Of a DNA stretch of 64,000 nucleotides, positions 37,857 through 50,400 are shown piece after piece (within the stretch, counting starts at the first letter, position 1; each line of letters opens with the position of its first letter). The stretch is from Chamaecrista fasciculata. Lineage: Eukaryota; Streptophyta; Magnoliopsida; Fabales; Fabaceae. The stretch is from contig QANZ01052150.1 in assembly GCA_003254925.1 (NCBI GenBank), positions 1 to 64,000 of the forward strand. The letters are read 5' to 3'. Under the pieces are notes generated by a model, which was not told where the DNA came from, did no database searches, and was given only the letters and a program-made list of their open reading frames with translations. The position numbers and the translations under genes are program-made.

Positions 37857-39670
37857 TATGTAAATTCCGAAGCAATTAAATAGTTATTGTGAACTTCGAA
37901 AACATCAGACTCTTTGTTAACACTTAAAAATTAAAATGCATATGNGAAGGGGGGAAGAGGCCCGGTGCGAGGGCCGTTTAGGCGTACGCCCAAATAGTGA
38001 TGTATCACATATGAACATCATCAGGTCTTTTTGTTTCCATGTCTCTTCACCTCCTTCAAAGGACACTTTATAGGTTGAGCCCTTAATGGTTTTGTGAGAG
38101 GAAAAAAAAAGTTAAATTGTTGACATTCTATTATTGTCACGCCCTCCAATTACATAAAATGACAAATATATGACAAATTAAAATTTATGATTATGCACTT
38201 CAACAGGTTTATTCTATATAATTTATCTTTATTAAGAGTTTTGGAAGAAAATTGGTCTTTATTATAGGTTGATTGAAAATGTATACTATCGTTCTCAAAC
38301 TTTTTCCAACGAGATTTAATATTGGATCGTTTGAAAAGTTATATTCAACTCATTTTTGCCCTATCAAAACATAATTTTTGTATATATTATAGAGATTTTG
38401 ATGATTTAATTATTAGGTCGAAGTTTGTAAGAATGAGTTTTTGGCTTCTATATGAGTATAGAGATGTGAAAATAATGTTCTTTGACCAAAATGTCTAAGG
38501 CAAATTAATATAACATCTTCTCACTTATATATTCTTTAACTTTCTCTTATTTTTTTCTCTTATTAGAGACTTTTATCTCTAATATTCTTCTTCAAGTCTA
38601 ACTAGTTTAGGCTAGGTGTGTCTTGTCTCATACTCTTGAACATGTGTTCTTTCGGAGTTTCAGAGGTTTGAGGTCTCTTTTGTTTTTTGTTTGAAGTCAT
38701 TGGGCTTTGATATCTTGTTGAGATTTTGATGATTTAAGTCTAAATTTTGTGTGAAGAAATTTTGGCCTGTATATGGGTATAGAGAGGTGAAGACAATTTA
38801 GTATAACAATTTCCCACATTATATATCCTTTAACTTTCTTTTATTTATTCAATGGGGGACTTTTATCTCCAACACATATAATGTATCATTGTAAAAGTTT
38901 TTTTTTTTTAACTATTTTTGTTGTATATTAAAAATTAAATCCTTGTAATATAAATTGTGCGACAAAAAATAAATTGGATACAAATTAGAGTAAATTATAT
39001 TTTTGTATTATATGGTCATGATCGATTCTATTTTGGTACTCCAAGTTTAAGAAGGAGGGGGGGGGGAGAGAGAGAGAGTTAAGTAAAAAAGAAATATGAG
39101 ATAGAAAAGGTAAGAGAGAGAGAGAGTTAAGTAAAAAAGAAATATGAAATAGAAGGGGGAAGGGAGAGAAAGTTAAGCAAATAAGAAATTTCAAATTAAC
39201 AGGGTAGAAGAATAAGAAAATGCAAAAGATGAAGAAAAAAAAGAGAAAAATAAAAAAGAAAAATTAAATTAAATTAAAGTGAGAAGAAGAAGAAGAAATT
39301 TGAGATAAGGGGAGGGGGAGAGTTAAGTGAAAAAGAAACTTTAGAGAAAGAGAAGAAGAAGAAAAAGTGCAAAAGATGAAAGAGAGAAAAAACAAAAAGT
39401 AAAATAATTAAATTAAAACGAGATACTGAAGTAAAATTTGCGATAATTATATAGTATAAAAATATAATTTACTCTAAAAATTAAATGTTATAAAAACGAG
39501 AAAGTGACAAGATTCTCAAATATATTCCTAGTAAAATCTTATTGCATTTATATAAGTGTTTTATCTGATTTAATATTAATACTTGAATAATATATTAAAT
39601 TATCTTTAATGACTTTTTATTCAAAAAATTATTATAAAAACACATGACTATTGAATTATTAGCAAACGAT
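37857..39670. other. Intergenic DNA beside the Helitron, no gene
   Basis: A second copy of the Helitron 5' sub-region (aggcccggtgcgagggccgt) occurs at 37946-37992 right after an N at 37945, suggesting a collapsed or partial second element. Purine-rich, GA-rich sequence with three repeated units (agagttaagtaaaaaagaaa) lies at 39055-39350. The ORFs here are artefacts of those tracts. Confidence 0.55.
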
Positions 39671-39673
39671 TTA

Positions 39674-40625
39674 GGGCCTGTTTGGAACCCCTTAATTCCA
39701 ATCCCATCTCATCCAATCATCATCTCATCTTAGAATTTGATGAACAATAATGTTTTGATGTTTGTTGGAACCTCCATCTCATCTACATCATAATCTCATT
39801 CACAACATCATCTCATTTTCTCTTACAATTATCAATTTATCCCTACTTATACANTCCCGAAGAGTACCTCCATATATTCTAGTTTAGACATTTTACCAAT
39901 ATTTATGACCAAAATGAATAATTTTGCCAACATTTAGGACCAATTTGAACTTTTTGAAATATAATAGACCAAAATGAATATTAGGACATACATTTAGGAC
40001 CAAAATGAACCTTTGACCAAACATTTTAGTGTTGTTTGTAATTTGCATTATGGTCCTCAAACTATTATTTCTTATTTTTTTGTCATTGAATTTCATAAAT
40101 AGACTCCATTATTGGTGACCGGGATTTTTTACAGGCCCCAACTTATCATTTACACATGTTAGGGATTGATTAATTGGACCAGTACAAATTTATGGACCAA
40201 ATTGTAATCTTAAAATAATTTTCATGTTATTTTTACTTTAGCCCATCATCTCATCCAAATGGATTGACCCAAAAACTTTCATCCAAAAATATCTCATCCT
40301 CACGCTTTCCAAGAGCATCTAATCTCGACATCATCTCATCCAACCCACCACCAAACACCTATCATCTCATCTCATCTCATTTTAATATCTCAATCTCATT
40401 TCATTATTTCTTACCATTTATACCTATATACAAAATAAATAAATCCAACAACCTATTTCACCTAACCACAATCATTACATACCCTTTTATATAATTTCAC
40501 ACCCTATTTAATATTATTTTCTCTAAAATCACCTAAACACCAATATATCATCTCATCTCATTATAACATCATCTCATCCAAATCACTTGGATGAGATTGG
40601 CTTGAGCTGCAACCCAAACATGCCA
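39674..40625. mobile_element. PIF/Harbinger-like non-autonomous element
   Basis: It begins GGGCCTGTTTGGAACC and ends CCCAAACATGCCA, imperfect terminal inverted repeats of Harbinger type. TTA occurs on both sides (39671-39673 and 40626-40628), the expected 3-bp target. Many 'catctcatc' words fill the interior. A truncated piece of the 28985/57605 foldback family lies inside (about 39890-40020), next to an N at 39853. No transposase was seen. Confidence 0.72.
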
Positions 40626-40628
40626 TTA

Positions 40629-41196
40629 GTAATTGAAAGTTAAGAATAGAAAACTTAATCCTATAAAATATTATCTGATATATCTTCAAGTGACGTGCTA
40701 TTAAATATTGATCTGATACTATTAAATGTCTTATTTGTTGTCATTAGATTGTCTTATCATCTTTAAATAATAGTTAAACAACACAAAATACACAAATTTA
40801 AAAACACCCAAAGCGATACACATTCGGCAATCTTGGTTCTTGAGGAGTTGAAAACTGTTTTCTTCAATTTTTGAATTTATACAGTTTTCACTTTTCATTC
40901 AATATTCTTCAACATCTATTGTGAGTTTCGTGCAACTCAAACTTCTTATTTTTTTAATTTTTATTCATTGGAGTCTACATCTCATACCTCTCGCCACTTA
41001 TGTCCCGAATCTAAAACTTGATTTCATAACTTACTCATTTTACCTATTTGTTGTTATTTATGTCTTCATTCTCCATATTTAGTGAAAAAAAAATTGTGGG
41101 AACAAGTTATCAAAACAAAGAGATAGATAAGGAGAGGTGATGCCGATTCAAACTAAATAACAATAATTGTTGATTCACTTTGAAATCCGACAATTT
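40629..41196. other. AT-rich intergenic DNA, no gene seen
   Basis: I see no gene and no repeat end in this stretch. Confidence 0.45.
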
Positions 41197-41205
41197 GCTT
41201 TAAGG

Positions 41206-41735
41206 CATAGTGCAAAAAACTGGACCGGTCATCAAAACGGTAGAAGGCTCGGGTCACTGGTTCAATGGTTCAACCGTTGGGTCACTGGTTTAACCGGTTG
41301 AGCCGGTTTTCTTAAAAAATACATTTTCAAATATACATATTCATTAAATTCACATTAATATATTGCAATAATTTAAATATAAAGTAAATATTAAACACTT
41401 TAGCACTTTTGGAGCTATTTTGCAATTTTAACCATAACAAGTTTTGTAAAAATTACATATTGACCCCAAATTTTTTTTAAAGTTTTCATTTTAGTCCATC
41501 TACAATATGTATCCAGGGACTAATTTGTAATTTTTTGAAATTTTTTTTGAGTCAATATGTAATTTTAAAAACTTTGGCGGGTCAAACCGGTTCACGGTTC
41601 ATCGGTCTACCGGTTGAACCGGTGACTCACCGGTTCAACTGCAATCCAGTATTTTCTTTTCTCCGGACTGGTCTAGGCTTCGGTTCGCCGGTTCACTTGT
41701 CGAACCGCCCGGTCCGGTCCGGTTTTTAATACTAT
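41206..41735. mobile_element. Mutator-like MITE with a perfect 9-bp target duplication
   Basis: GCTTTAAGG occurs at 41197-41205 and again at 41736-41744. Between them the element begins catagtgcaaaaaactggac and ends gtccggtttttaatactat, which are inverted repeats with a few mismatches. A 9-bp duplication is typical of MULEs (hAT elements give 8). The ends are rich in 'ggttcaaccggt' words that pair with each other, while the centre is AT-rich. The ORF 41535-41729 is produced by the repeat. Confidence 0.82.
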
Positions 41736-41744
41736 GCTTTAAGG

Positions 41745-42419
41745 TATCATTGTCTTTGAGTTTCAGATAAGTTTTTTCTTTTAATTTCTTTGTTTAGATT
41801 TTGCGATTCTTTAGTATGATACGATGATTTGTAACAAATGTGTCAAGCCACGTTAGCACTGAATAGTCGCGTCACTTGAGAACTCCAAAACTTATCTCCT
41901 ACTATGATCAAATATATACACGATGCATAAAATAATGTCTCACCAAAAAAAAAAATATATACACGATGTAAATTAAATTTAAATTAATGAGATCAAAACA
42001 TAGATATTGAACAAATAAAAAAAAATAGTTAACATAAATAATTTTCATGAATTGACTCATTCATCTCGTTTTTTCAAAGATAGAATTGTAATTTAACTAA
42101 TAATTCAAGAATTAGAAAATATATTTTCTCAGTATTTATTTATTACTATTTTTATTAGATAAATAATTAATATACATTGTAGAATTTGCGATAGTGATGA
42201 ATGTGTTAGTATTAACTATTAACTCTTGAGATTATCATTGAACTAAACAAGTTACTGAAAAATTAATTACTTATAAAAATTTACTTTCTTACACCTGAAA
42301 GGAAAGAATGCTCGGTCCATTGGCATTTGATTCTGAAGATTAGAGCAACTGAGATGAATTAATCAGGCAATTTATTTTGCATATGAAGAGATAAATAATG
42401 AATAAACATTTTGGGGGTC
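41745..42419. other. AT-rich intergenic DNA, no gene seen
   Basis: No gene or clear repeat structure; many A/T homopolymers. Confidence 0.45.
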
Positions 42420-42432
42420 AAATAAAGAGTAC

Positions 42433-42636
42433 TAATTGTCAACAAAGATTGACTAAATTAGCTAGTAAGTAGTCAACTCATGACCTATAAGGTGGTGAAT
42501 TTGAATATCGTTATCAATGTGAGAACCTTGTTGTTAAGTGATTTGTAAATATCTCTATAAACGCTTATAGAGCTTGAAGACATGCTCTGATCTGGGTGAG
42601 TCCCAAAACTTAACTCACCTAAATTTTTTTTAACCA
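42433..42636 (+). mobile_element. SINE, copy 2
   Basis: Shares its body with copies 1 and 3 (gtcaactcatgacc, atgtgagaaccttgttg, cgcttatagagcttg, aacttaactcacctaaattt). The A and B boxes are more decayed than in copy 3. The flanks aaataaagagtac (42420-42432) and aaataaagggcac (42637-42649) give a 13-bp target duplication with two mismatches. Confidence 0.82.
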
Positions 42637-42649
42637 AAATAAAGGGCAC

Positions 42650-43300
42650 AGATTAAAAGAAAATTACATGTATCATGTAATGTACGGGAGATTGGTAGTT
42701 AAGATTAAAAATGGAAAGTGGAAGGCGAACGGGTCACAGACGGCGATTGACCTATGAAGACTGGTCAGCGTCCAGAATATAGCAAATGCGGTAATAAACA
42801 TTGATTAATCATCATAATTATGTTAAATGTTTTCTCAAATCCACATTACATTACATTTTACATTTCTACAAAATTTTAGTGTTATTGAAAACAATTGACC
42901 ATACTCGATCGTCTTCTATTGACTGTTGACAGAAAATATTTCACATATTACAATCTGTTAATTAGAACTATTATATTGATATTGATATGTTGAATTTTGC
43001 TTGGAGGGGAGCGATTCGATTTACCATTCAAGGTTACATTACAACCTGTGAGTGTGAAGGATTGAACAATGAAAGATGAATACGCAGACAAGAAGAAATC
43101 TCTTGGAGGGACCCACACCCATATTTGCATCTCTCTCTCGTTGCCTGCCACCTCTTTCTCTTAAAGATACTTTCTCCCAATTATTTTGCCATCACCAACG
43201 AGGTCGAACACAGCTCTTTCACAGACACACAGAAAAAAAAAAACAAAAGAAAAAGGAACTTTGCTTTATTTTTTTTCTCCGATTTTAGCTTTTATTTTTC
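42650..43300 (+). promoter_or_regulatory. Upstream region of the kinase gene
   Basis: Non-coding sequence between the SINE and the kinase leader. I do not see a convincing TATA box. The ORFs 42948-43151 and 43076-43288 lack recognisable domains. Confidence 0.4.
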
Positions 43301-44427
43301 TTAATTAGAAAAAGGAAGAAAAGCTGGTGCAGTTTCGATCCCTGTGCCTTAGACTTTGGACGGTTTGCTACGGAGAGAGAAAGAGACGATCAGAAGAGAG
43401 AGAGAGAGAGTTGAAGGTTAAAACCGTCTGAAGCTGTATTATTATCATCATTGTGGTCGTGTTCGTGGTCGTTTTTAGTCCTCGGAGTTCAAGTCCCAGT
43501 GGGTGGTTGATGATGAATTGAACCCCAGCTGAATCGGTTCGATTTGCCTGGGGGATTTTGTTTCTCTGACCTCGTCAGATTCAGTTCTGGTTCAATTCAA
43601 GCTTTTCTTAGTACCGAAACCCTAGGTTTGTATTCTTTATCCTGAATCTTTAACTTCACTTTGACTGTTTTTCTTGTTTCAATCCATCAAGTGGCTGTAT
43701 TTTCAATTGGGGAAAGATAGATATAGATTCTTTGGTTGTCGTTCTCCGATGGGTGGCTTCTTACTCCGTTAATTCATTGTTATTACTGATGGAATTCGTA
43801 TACCACTTCATAGTTAGCCCAAGTTCTAAATTCTGAATTGGGATTTTATCGAGGAAAAACTATGTGCTTGTTTTAGGACTTTTATAGCATTACTATCCTA
43901 ATCTGATTATTGTTGCACTTGTTTATCATCATCACTCCTACTTCTTTGCACTTTTATTTTTAATATGTAGAGTCAATTGATCAATTTTGTATTGGAGAAT
44001 CGAGTCTGTCTTTCTCTTGATGTGATAGAACTTAACCCGTCTGTTCATTACTTCATTTGCGGTGCTAATCTGTTGTTATGTTTGCTGCATAGCATGTAAT
44101 GGTGTCTGTTCAATTTGATAGATCAAGTTGTCTAATTGGTAGATGCAGATTTAGCTGATTGTATTCTCTAGTATCAATCACCATTGAATGAAGGCAATTG
44201 AGGTTTCTTTACTATTGTGAAATTGAAAGGTAATTTTGGCTGGTGGAATGTCTTCATCAAGTTGTTGGATGCAATTTCTTGTTTGTTTTAAGGAACGGAG
44301 GAGTGCTACGAAATTTGGAGATATACCACATTGACTTGAAGCTCACCTCTTCAGTATGCAATCTGTGCATTTTAAGTGGTACATATAGGAGTAAATAGAG
44401 TTTGGATATTATGATATAAGAAAGAAA
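43301..44427 (+). other. 5' untranslated exons and leader intron of the kinase
   Basis: A GA-rich tract at 43377-43411 precedes leader-like sequence. A GT donor at 43626 (after cctag) and an AG at 44291-44292 (gtttgttttaag) bound an intron of 667 bp, T-rich throughout. The second leader exon runs from 44293 into the ATG at 44428. The splice sites are consensus-like. The transcription start is not determined and may lie near 43350. Confidence 0.6.
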
Positions 44428-47400
44428 ATGGAGCCTGCATCAGAGAAAAAGTTTCCTCTCAATGCAAAAGATTACAAGTTATATGAAGAAGTCGGCGAAG
44501 GAGTTAGTGCCACTGTGTACAGGGCTCTCTGTATTCCACTCAACGAAATAGTTGCCATCAAGGTTCTTGATCTTGAAAAGTGCAACAATGATCTGGTATG
44601 CATGCTAATCTCCTAGGCAACGTATTTATTTATTGTCAGCTCATTGTGTGTAATTAGTTTCTTGATCTTTGAACATAATGCATATAAAATGTTTTTGCTT
44701 ACAAGTTGTAACTAAGTGGCCTTTAGTTATTTCTTTCTAGTGACCCTTGAACGAGGTTCATTACCTCCGAGGCTCGTTTTTATTTCACCGTTTCACTTTA
44801 TTTTTTTTCAAGTTTTTGATGATATTGTGTTTTCTTCAACAATAAATATTGTTCCATGTATTGTATGTAGAAATATAGAATCACATTATTACTGTCATGT
44901 TTTGCTTTTCTTGGCTATTCATTTATATTGCATTGCTACACGCTGGGATTCAAATATTCAATGGCTTATTAAAATATAAGATGCCATCACATAGATCATT
45001 ATCTTATGCTGAATTGTGCATTTTTGCCACTTTATGTGTGAAGTTCTCTGCGTTCTTACTGATTGTGTTCTATACAATGCCGTATCCTTGCAAATTATGC
45101 AGGATGGTATCAGGAGAGAGGTACAAACAATGAACTTGATTGATCATCCAAATGTTTTGCGGGCACATTGCTCTTTCACTGCTGGGCACAACCTATGGGT
45201 TGTGATGCCATACATGTCGGGGGGATCCTGCCTTCATATAATGAAATCTGACTATCCTGAGGGTTTTGAAGAGCCTGTCATCGCTACTTTATTGCGGGAG
45301 GTTCTGAAAGCTCTTGTGTATCTTCATGCTCATGGGCACATACATAGAGATGTTAAGGTATTCCACAGCATCTTAGTATCATTTGTCCTCTTCTTTCATA
45401 AGTATATGCGGCCTTTGTATCCAAAAGAGCTGAATTTCTCAATCAAAGAACTTTTTCTTTTTTAACTTTTTGTAGTTTATAATTTGTTAGAAAAAAGAAG
45501 TCACTGAAGAGAAGAGAAGATCAATAAAAAACCAGCCGATTAGCTCGGCACACCTAATCCTCCTTAAAAATAATTTGTACAAATAACTTCTAGTACTATG
45601 AATAGAGGGTTGACAACGAGTGTAGCATTTGAAATGCATGTCCATGCATATATTTTTTACAAATATTAATAGGATCGACCAACTTGGGTGTTCCGTTCTC
45701 TATAGAATCATAGATAACTAAATGGAGTCATGTGTGATAAATTCTGAAAGTAGTCAAGGTACTCTGATTTCTCCTTTTCTGGAGTTAATTTTGACGCTTA
45801 GGAAGCTGAATCTAGACTGAAATCTCTGCTATTTACGATTTTTTATCTCTTACAAAGAATTTAAATATGCAGGCGGGGAATATTTTGATTGATTCTAATG
45901 GTGCTGTCAAATTAGCTGACTTTGGAGTGTCAGCATGTATGTTTGATGCTGGAGATAGGCAAAGATCAAGAAATACTTTTGTTGGAACTCCTTGCTGGTA
46001 CTATTTACTTCCTTTCGGTCTCCTACATCATTGTGTATTATTTGAAACTTGGTTATCATTACATGTCTATTGAAGATTTGAATTCTCTCTATTTCCTGTA
46101 GGATGGCTCCTGAAGTGATGCAACAGTTACATGGATACGACTTCAAGTAAGTCTACTTTTATCCTTTCCTCCACTTGTGTTAATTTCTTGCTCATCTGCA
46201 CCTGTTTTTCCATTCATCATAGATACCTGACTATCTGAGCCCTTTTTTTTGGGTTTCTGTAAACAGGGCAGACATTTGGTCGTTTGGTATAACAGCACTT
46301 GAACTTGCGCATGGTCATGCCCCATTTTCAAAATATCCTCCAATGAAAGTAATACACTTGACTTCCAAATTTACTTGCATGTGCCAACTGGTAGAATATC
46401 TTCTTTGTGTATGTGATTTTAAATTTAATCCCTTCCCTTTGTTTTTCTGGATGCAGGTTTTGCTCATGACTTTACAAAATGCCCCACCAGGCCTTGATTA
46501 TGAAAGAGACAAGAGATTTTCTAAGGTTTGCAATGTTCACATCACGCCTTATACTTCGTAGCATCTTTCACTTGTGAAGTACTTTGTTTACAATTTGCTC
46601 TTCCTTTATTTCCAGTCTTTCAAAGAGATGGTAGGCAACTGCTTGGTGAAGGACCCAAAGAAACGGCCATCTTCAGAAAAGCTTCTAAAACATCCATTCT
46701 TTAAACATGCTCGCCCCATTGAATATCTATCTCGTACCATTCTAGATGGCCTTGCTCCTCTAGGAGATCGTTTTAGGATTCTGAAGGTTTGCTGTTTTTA
46801 TCCAAGTTCTCTCTCTGTTCTGTTCAATAAATATGTTACTTGGTATAATTCCTCTTTCCTGCTTTTCTTTTCTAGGCAAAAGAGGCTGATTTATTAGTGC
46901 AAAATAAGGCTCTTTATGAGGATAAGGAACAACTATCACAGGTTAGTTGATTTTAAAAATTTGTAGCATATTTTTGGTCCTGGGATAGTTTTGGATTTTA
47001 GGCCGTGATATTCTAAGCCCATCCTGTTGTCTTGTCAAGAGTAAATGGATTTAACTTCTCCAAAACTTATGCTTCTTGTTATGCTTAGAAAACAGACATG
47101 ATTATTTTAGTGGCCTCTCACTGTTGTTCTCCTCATGGTTCTTAAAGAGGTGTCCCTGTCCGTTATGCAGAGGGACAGGGTGGCTTTGTTAATCTTGCTC
47201 TCTTTCAATAAGTTTAATCTCTTCTGGAAAAAGCTTCATTTGTCTTATTCAAGGTGCTTCAACTCTTAAAAGAAGTTGCATATGTCCAAAAGCTTACTTT
47301 GAAGCTTGTTAACTCCAGGATGTTATTATATTGTGTTGCATGTTTGTATTCCTCGAACTGTTTTGTGATGGTCAGGATTATCTTAAATGCTTCCACCTCC

Positions 47401-50400
47401 CCCCCTCCCCAATTTCTTATTGAGTTTATGTTACTGTTACAGTGTGTTATAATTGATTAAATGAACTAGCATAATTGCTCAGATTACTTGGGCTTTTTTA
47501 ACAATTTGATCTGTTGTGCCATAACTTTTTTGTTAGTTATTTTTTAGTAATGAACTTTTCTCTATTGACTGGGTGATAAGTGATTGATTCAACAAAAGGA
47601 AAGTGAAATTTTTACTATTTTGTAAAAAAAGGGGTGATATGAATTTTTTCATGTAATGAATGGATTACTACAAGTTAATTTTGAATGAATTCATAATATG
47701 TAAAATATATCTCAAATTTATGAAGGTTAATTGATTTTGGTTTCGTTCTTGTTTATGAAGAGTTGTCATAAGGTTGCTTTATATGATTTTATAAAACATT
47801 AGCATGGAAGAGCTTTATTTGGAAGGAGGAATTATATGAAAGAATTCATTTCAAAGAGAAGCATAATGATTCAGCGGAATTCATATAAAATGGTTTTTGA
47901 TATAAGCAATTGATAAGACCAAGTAATGTCAGGGTAGATAATTTATTCCTGAGTTGCCTTCACTTCCATTCCTGAGTTGCTTCACTTGCAGGGGTACTTC
48001 TTATGTTGAATAACTATACATTGATTGTGTATGTTTTGTGTCATTCAGTGTAGGCAATTTTCAGCCTTTAGGATATTAAAATCCGCTTTATTTTCATGCA
48101 AACTCTCTTATTTACAGAAAGAATATATTCGAGGAATTAGTGCCTGGAATTTCAACCTTGAGGATTTAAAAAGTCAAGCAGCTCTTGTAAGTATTTACAT
48201 CTTACTGCTATCTGATTTTATCTTTTTTAATATGGTGGAAAATCTTTGCATTATAATTATGTATCATCTAACCAATTATGTGTTACCTTCAGATTCAAGA
48301 TGATGACATGCCAAATTTGGAAAAGCCCGATATGGGTAAGAAGCTGATGGACAGGTCTGATGATAATGGGGTTCCAGCGGAAGAGTTATGTGTAAAAACT
48401 AACCATTCAGATGCTACACCTGCACTGGACAAGGAGGTGTTGTCTTTAAACGATCTATTATTATATTTATCCTTTTGAAATTTATAACTTTGAACTCTAA
48501 AACCCTTCTTTCGAAGTAGATTCTAGCCTGTATCCATTCATATGTTGGTTTTTGCATTACATCTTATTTCAGGATGGGCTCAACGATCTTCAGGATTTGG
48601 AGAGTTCTTTTTCTTCATTTCCAATTAAACCTCTTCAAGCACTCAAGTAGGGCTACTCCCCGATCTTAATTTTTATTTCTCTACCTTGTGTAATTTCCAT
48701 CTTTTCAAGTACTGGTTGTCTTTTGTTCTGGATATCATGCATGTATGCCGTGATGTGGAAGCTTTGGGTTCAAACTGACACATTTGTCATTTTAACTACT
48801 TTAAAACTGAGTTATTTATTATTTTTTGTTAGATTTTTTAGCAATAACTATACATCGGAGAATCCATTTGCTTCTCAAACCTTAATATCTTGTATTTTAG
48901 ACCTTAATTACAATTTGTAGTTTAGGCCAATTCTAACTTTAATAGACAGATTCAAACCTATCCTAAATGCCTTTCTTTTGCGAACATTGAGTTTCGAAAC
49001 CTTTAATGTGCCCCTTCAGACAGTTGCGTGAACAAAAGAATTGCTGCTTCTGACTACCTGTGAAGAAAACTATAATTTTTGGTGTGTGATGTCTCTGTAA
49101 TTTAGTTTTCAGGAATTATGGCTTGCTTGCTTTGTCATTAGAGCTTTCTATATTTGTTTCACTTTTTAACTTATAACAAGAATGGTTTATAGATACAATT
49201 ATACATGGTAGGTTAAAAGAACTATGCATAAAAATGTCCATGAATTTATGAGAAGTAGAATTTTATATCTTTAGTGTTTTATTTTGTATTTTCCTTTCAC
49301 TATGTATGTTAAACAAGATTATTTTATAAGTTTAGCAATGAAGTTTTATTTTTTTCATGTATGAGTCTTGCAGAGGTTGTTTCGATATTTGTGAGGATGA
49401 TATAAATAATACTAGTCCAAAGGATTTGGATCAGGATTATGGAAGAAACGAGAATGGAAGTTCTGCCTTGAGTAATTCGTTGCCACAAAATGCTGTATCT
49501 GAGCAGAAAAAGTATTTGAGCGGTTCTCTGCTACCTGATAATGTTCTTTATCCTAAAAAGATTGCTACTGATGGAGACAGGTAATTTCTATATCTTTGGA
49601 TGTGATGCTCATAGCATTTCTTTTACAGTAGTATTTTATCTTTCCATTTCTGGACGTATTTCATTTCTAGAACTTTTACAGTTTATGAAGGTAATTGTCT
49701 GGCAATGAATTCTTTTGTTTTAAGGACTTCAAGAGGAACGTCTGTTACCTATGCCTATGAATGAACGGAGAACTATAGAGCTAGAAAGAGAAATAAATTC
49801 AGCACACTCCTTGATTTAGGATCAGTATAGGATAAAAGGAAGGGAGAGAATTAGGGAGATGAGATAGAGGAAGAAGGAGAAAAGGGGGTAGAAAGGGAGA
49901 GAAACAAATACTGATATTCTATTCCGTTGCTAAGGTGAATGAAAAGTCCACAACCATAGGTTTATAAATAAAACTAAAAACTGCTTGAAAAAATAGTAAT
50001 GAGTAGTCTCTAAATTAAAAAATTAATTCATGGCTAAATTTTTTATTTACAAAGACTATTACCCATGTCACTCCTAATATTATTTTGCCATTCGTCATCA
50101 GGTTTCTTTTGAATTCTCTTATTTGTGAGGATTGAAAAGTACTGATATTAGATAGATAATTGTTTGCATTTCTGGCCTTTTTTTCTTTTTTGAAAAAAAA
50201 AGGTTCCTAACAATTGGATGTTTTATCTTTCTGTTGAAAGCTTGCTGTGTTTTGATCTGTGAGTATTGTGATAATTTTATCATGTATGTGTGCTTGCCAC
50301 TTTACTGTTGTTGCATATTTTTTGCAGTCTGTGTGCTGATTTATTATAGTGGTCCATTGTTATATTTTTTGCAAACAAAATAGTGTTCTAACCGGAATCA

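Noticed and set aside
50350-50383. Alternative start of kinase exon 13 as the main exon
   Set aside because: It reaches a stop after eleven codons, whereas the 50404 acceptor continues the frame into the conserved RKGRFKVTS block.
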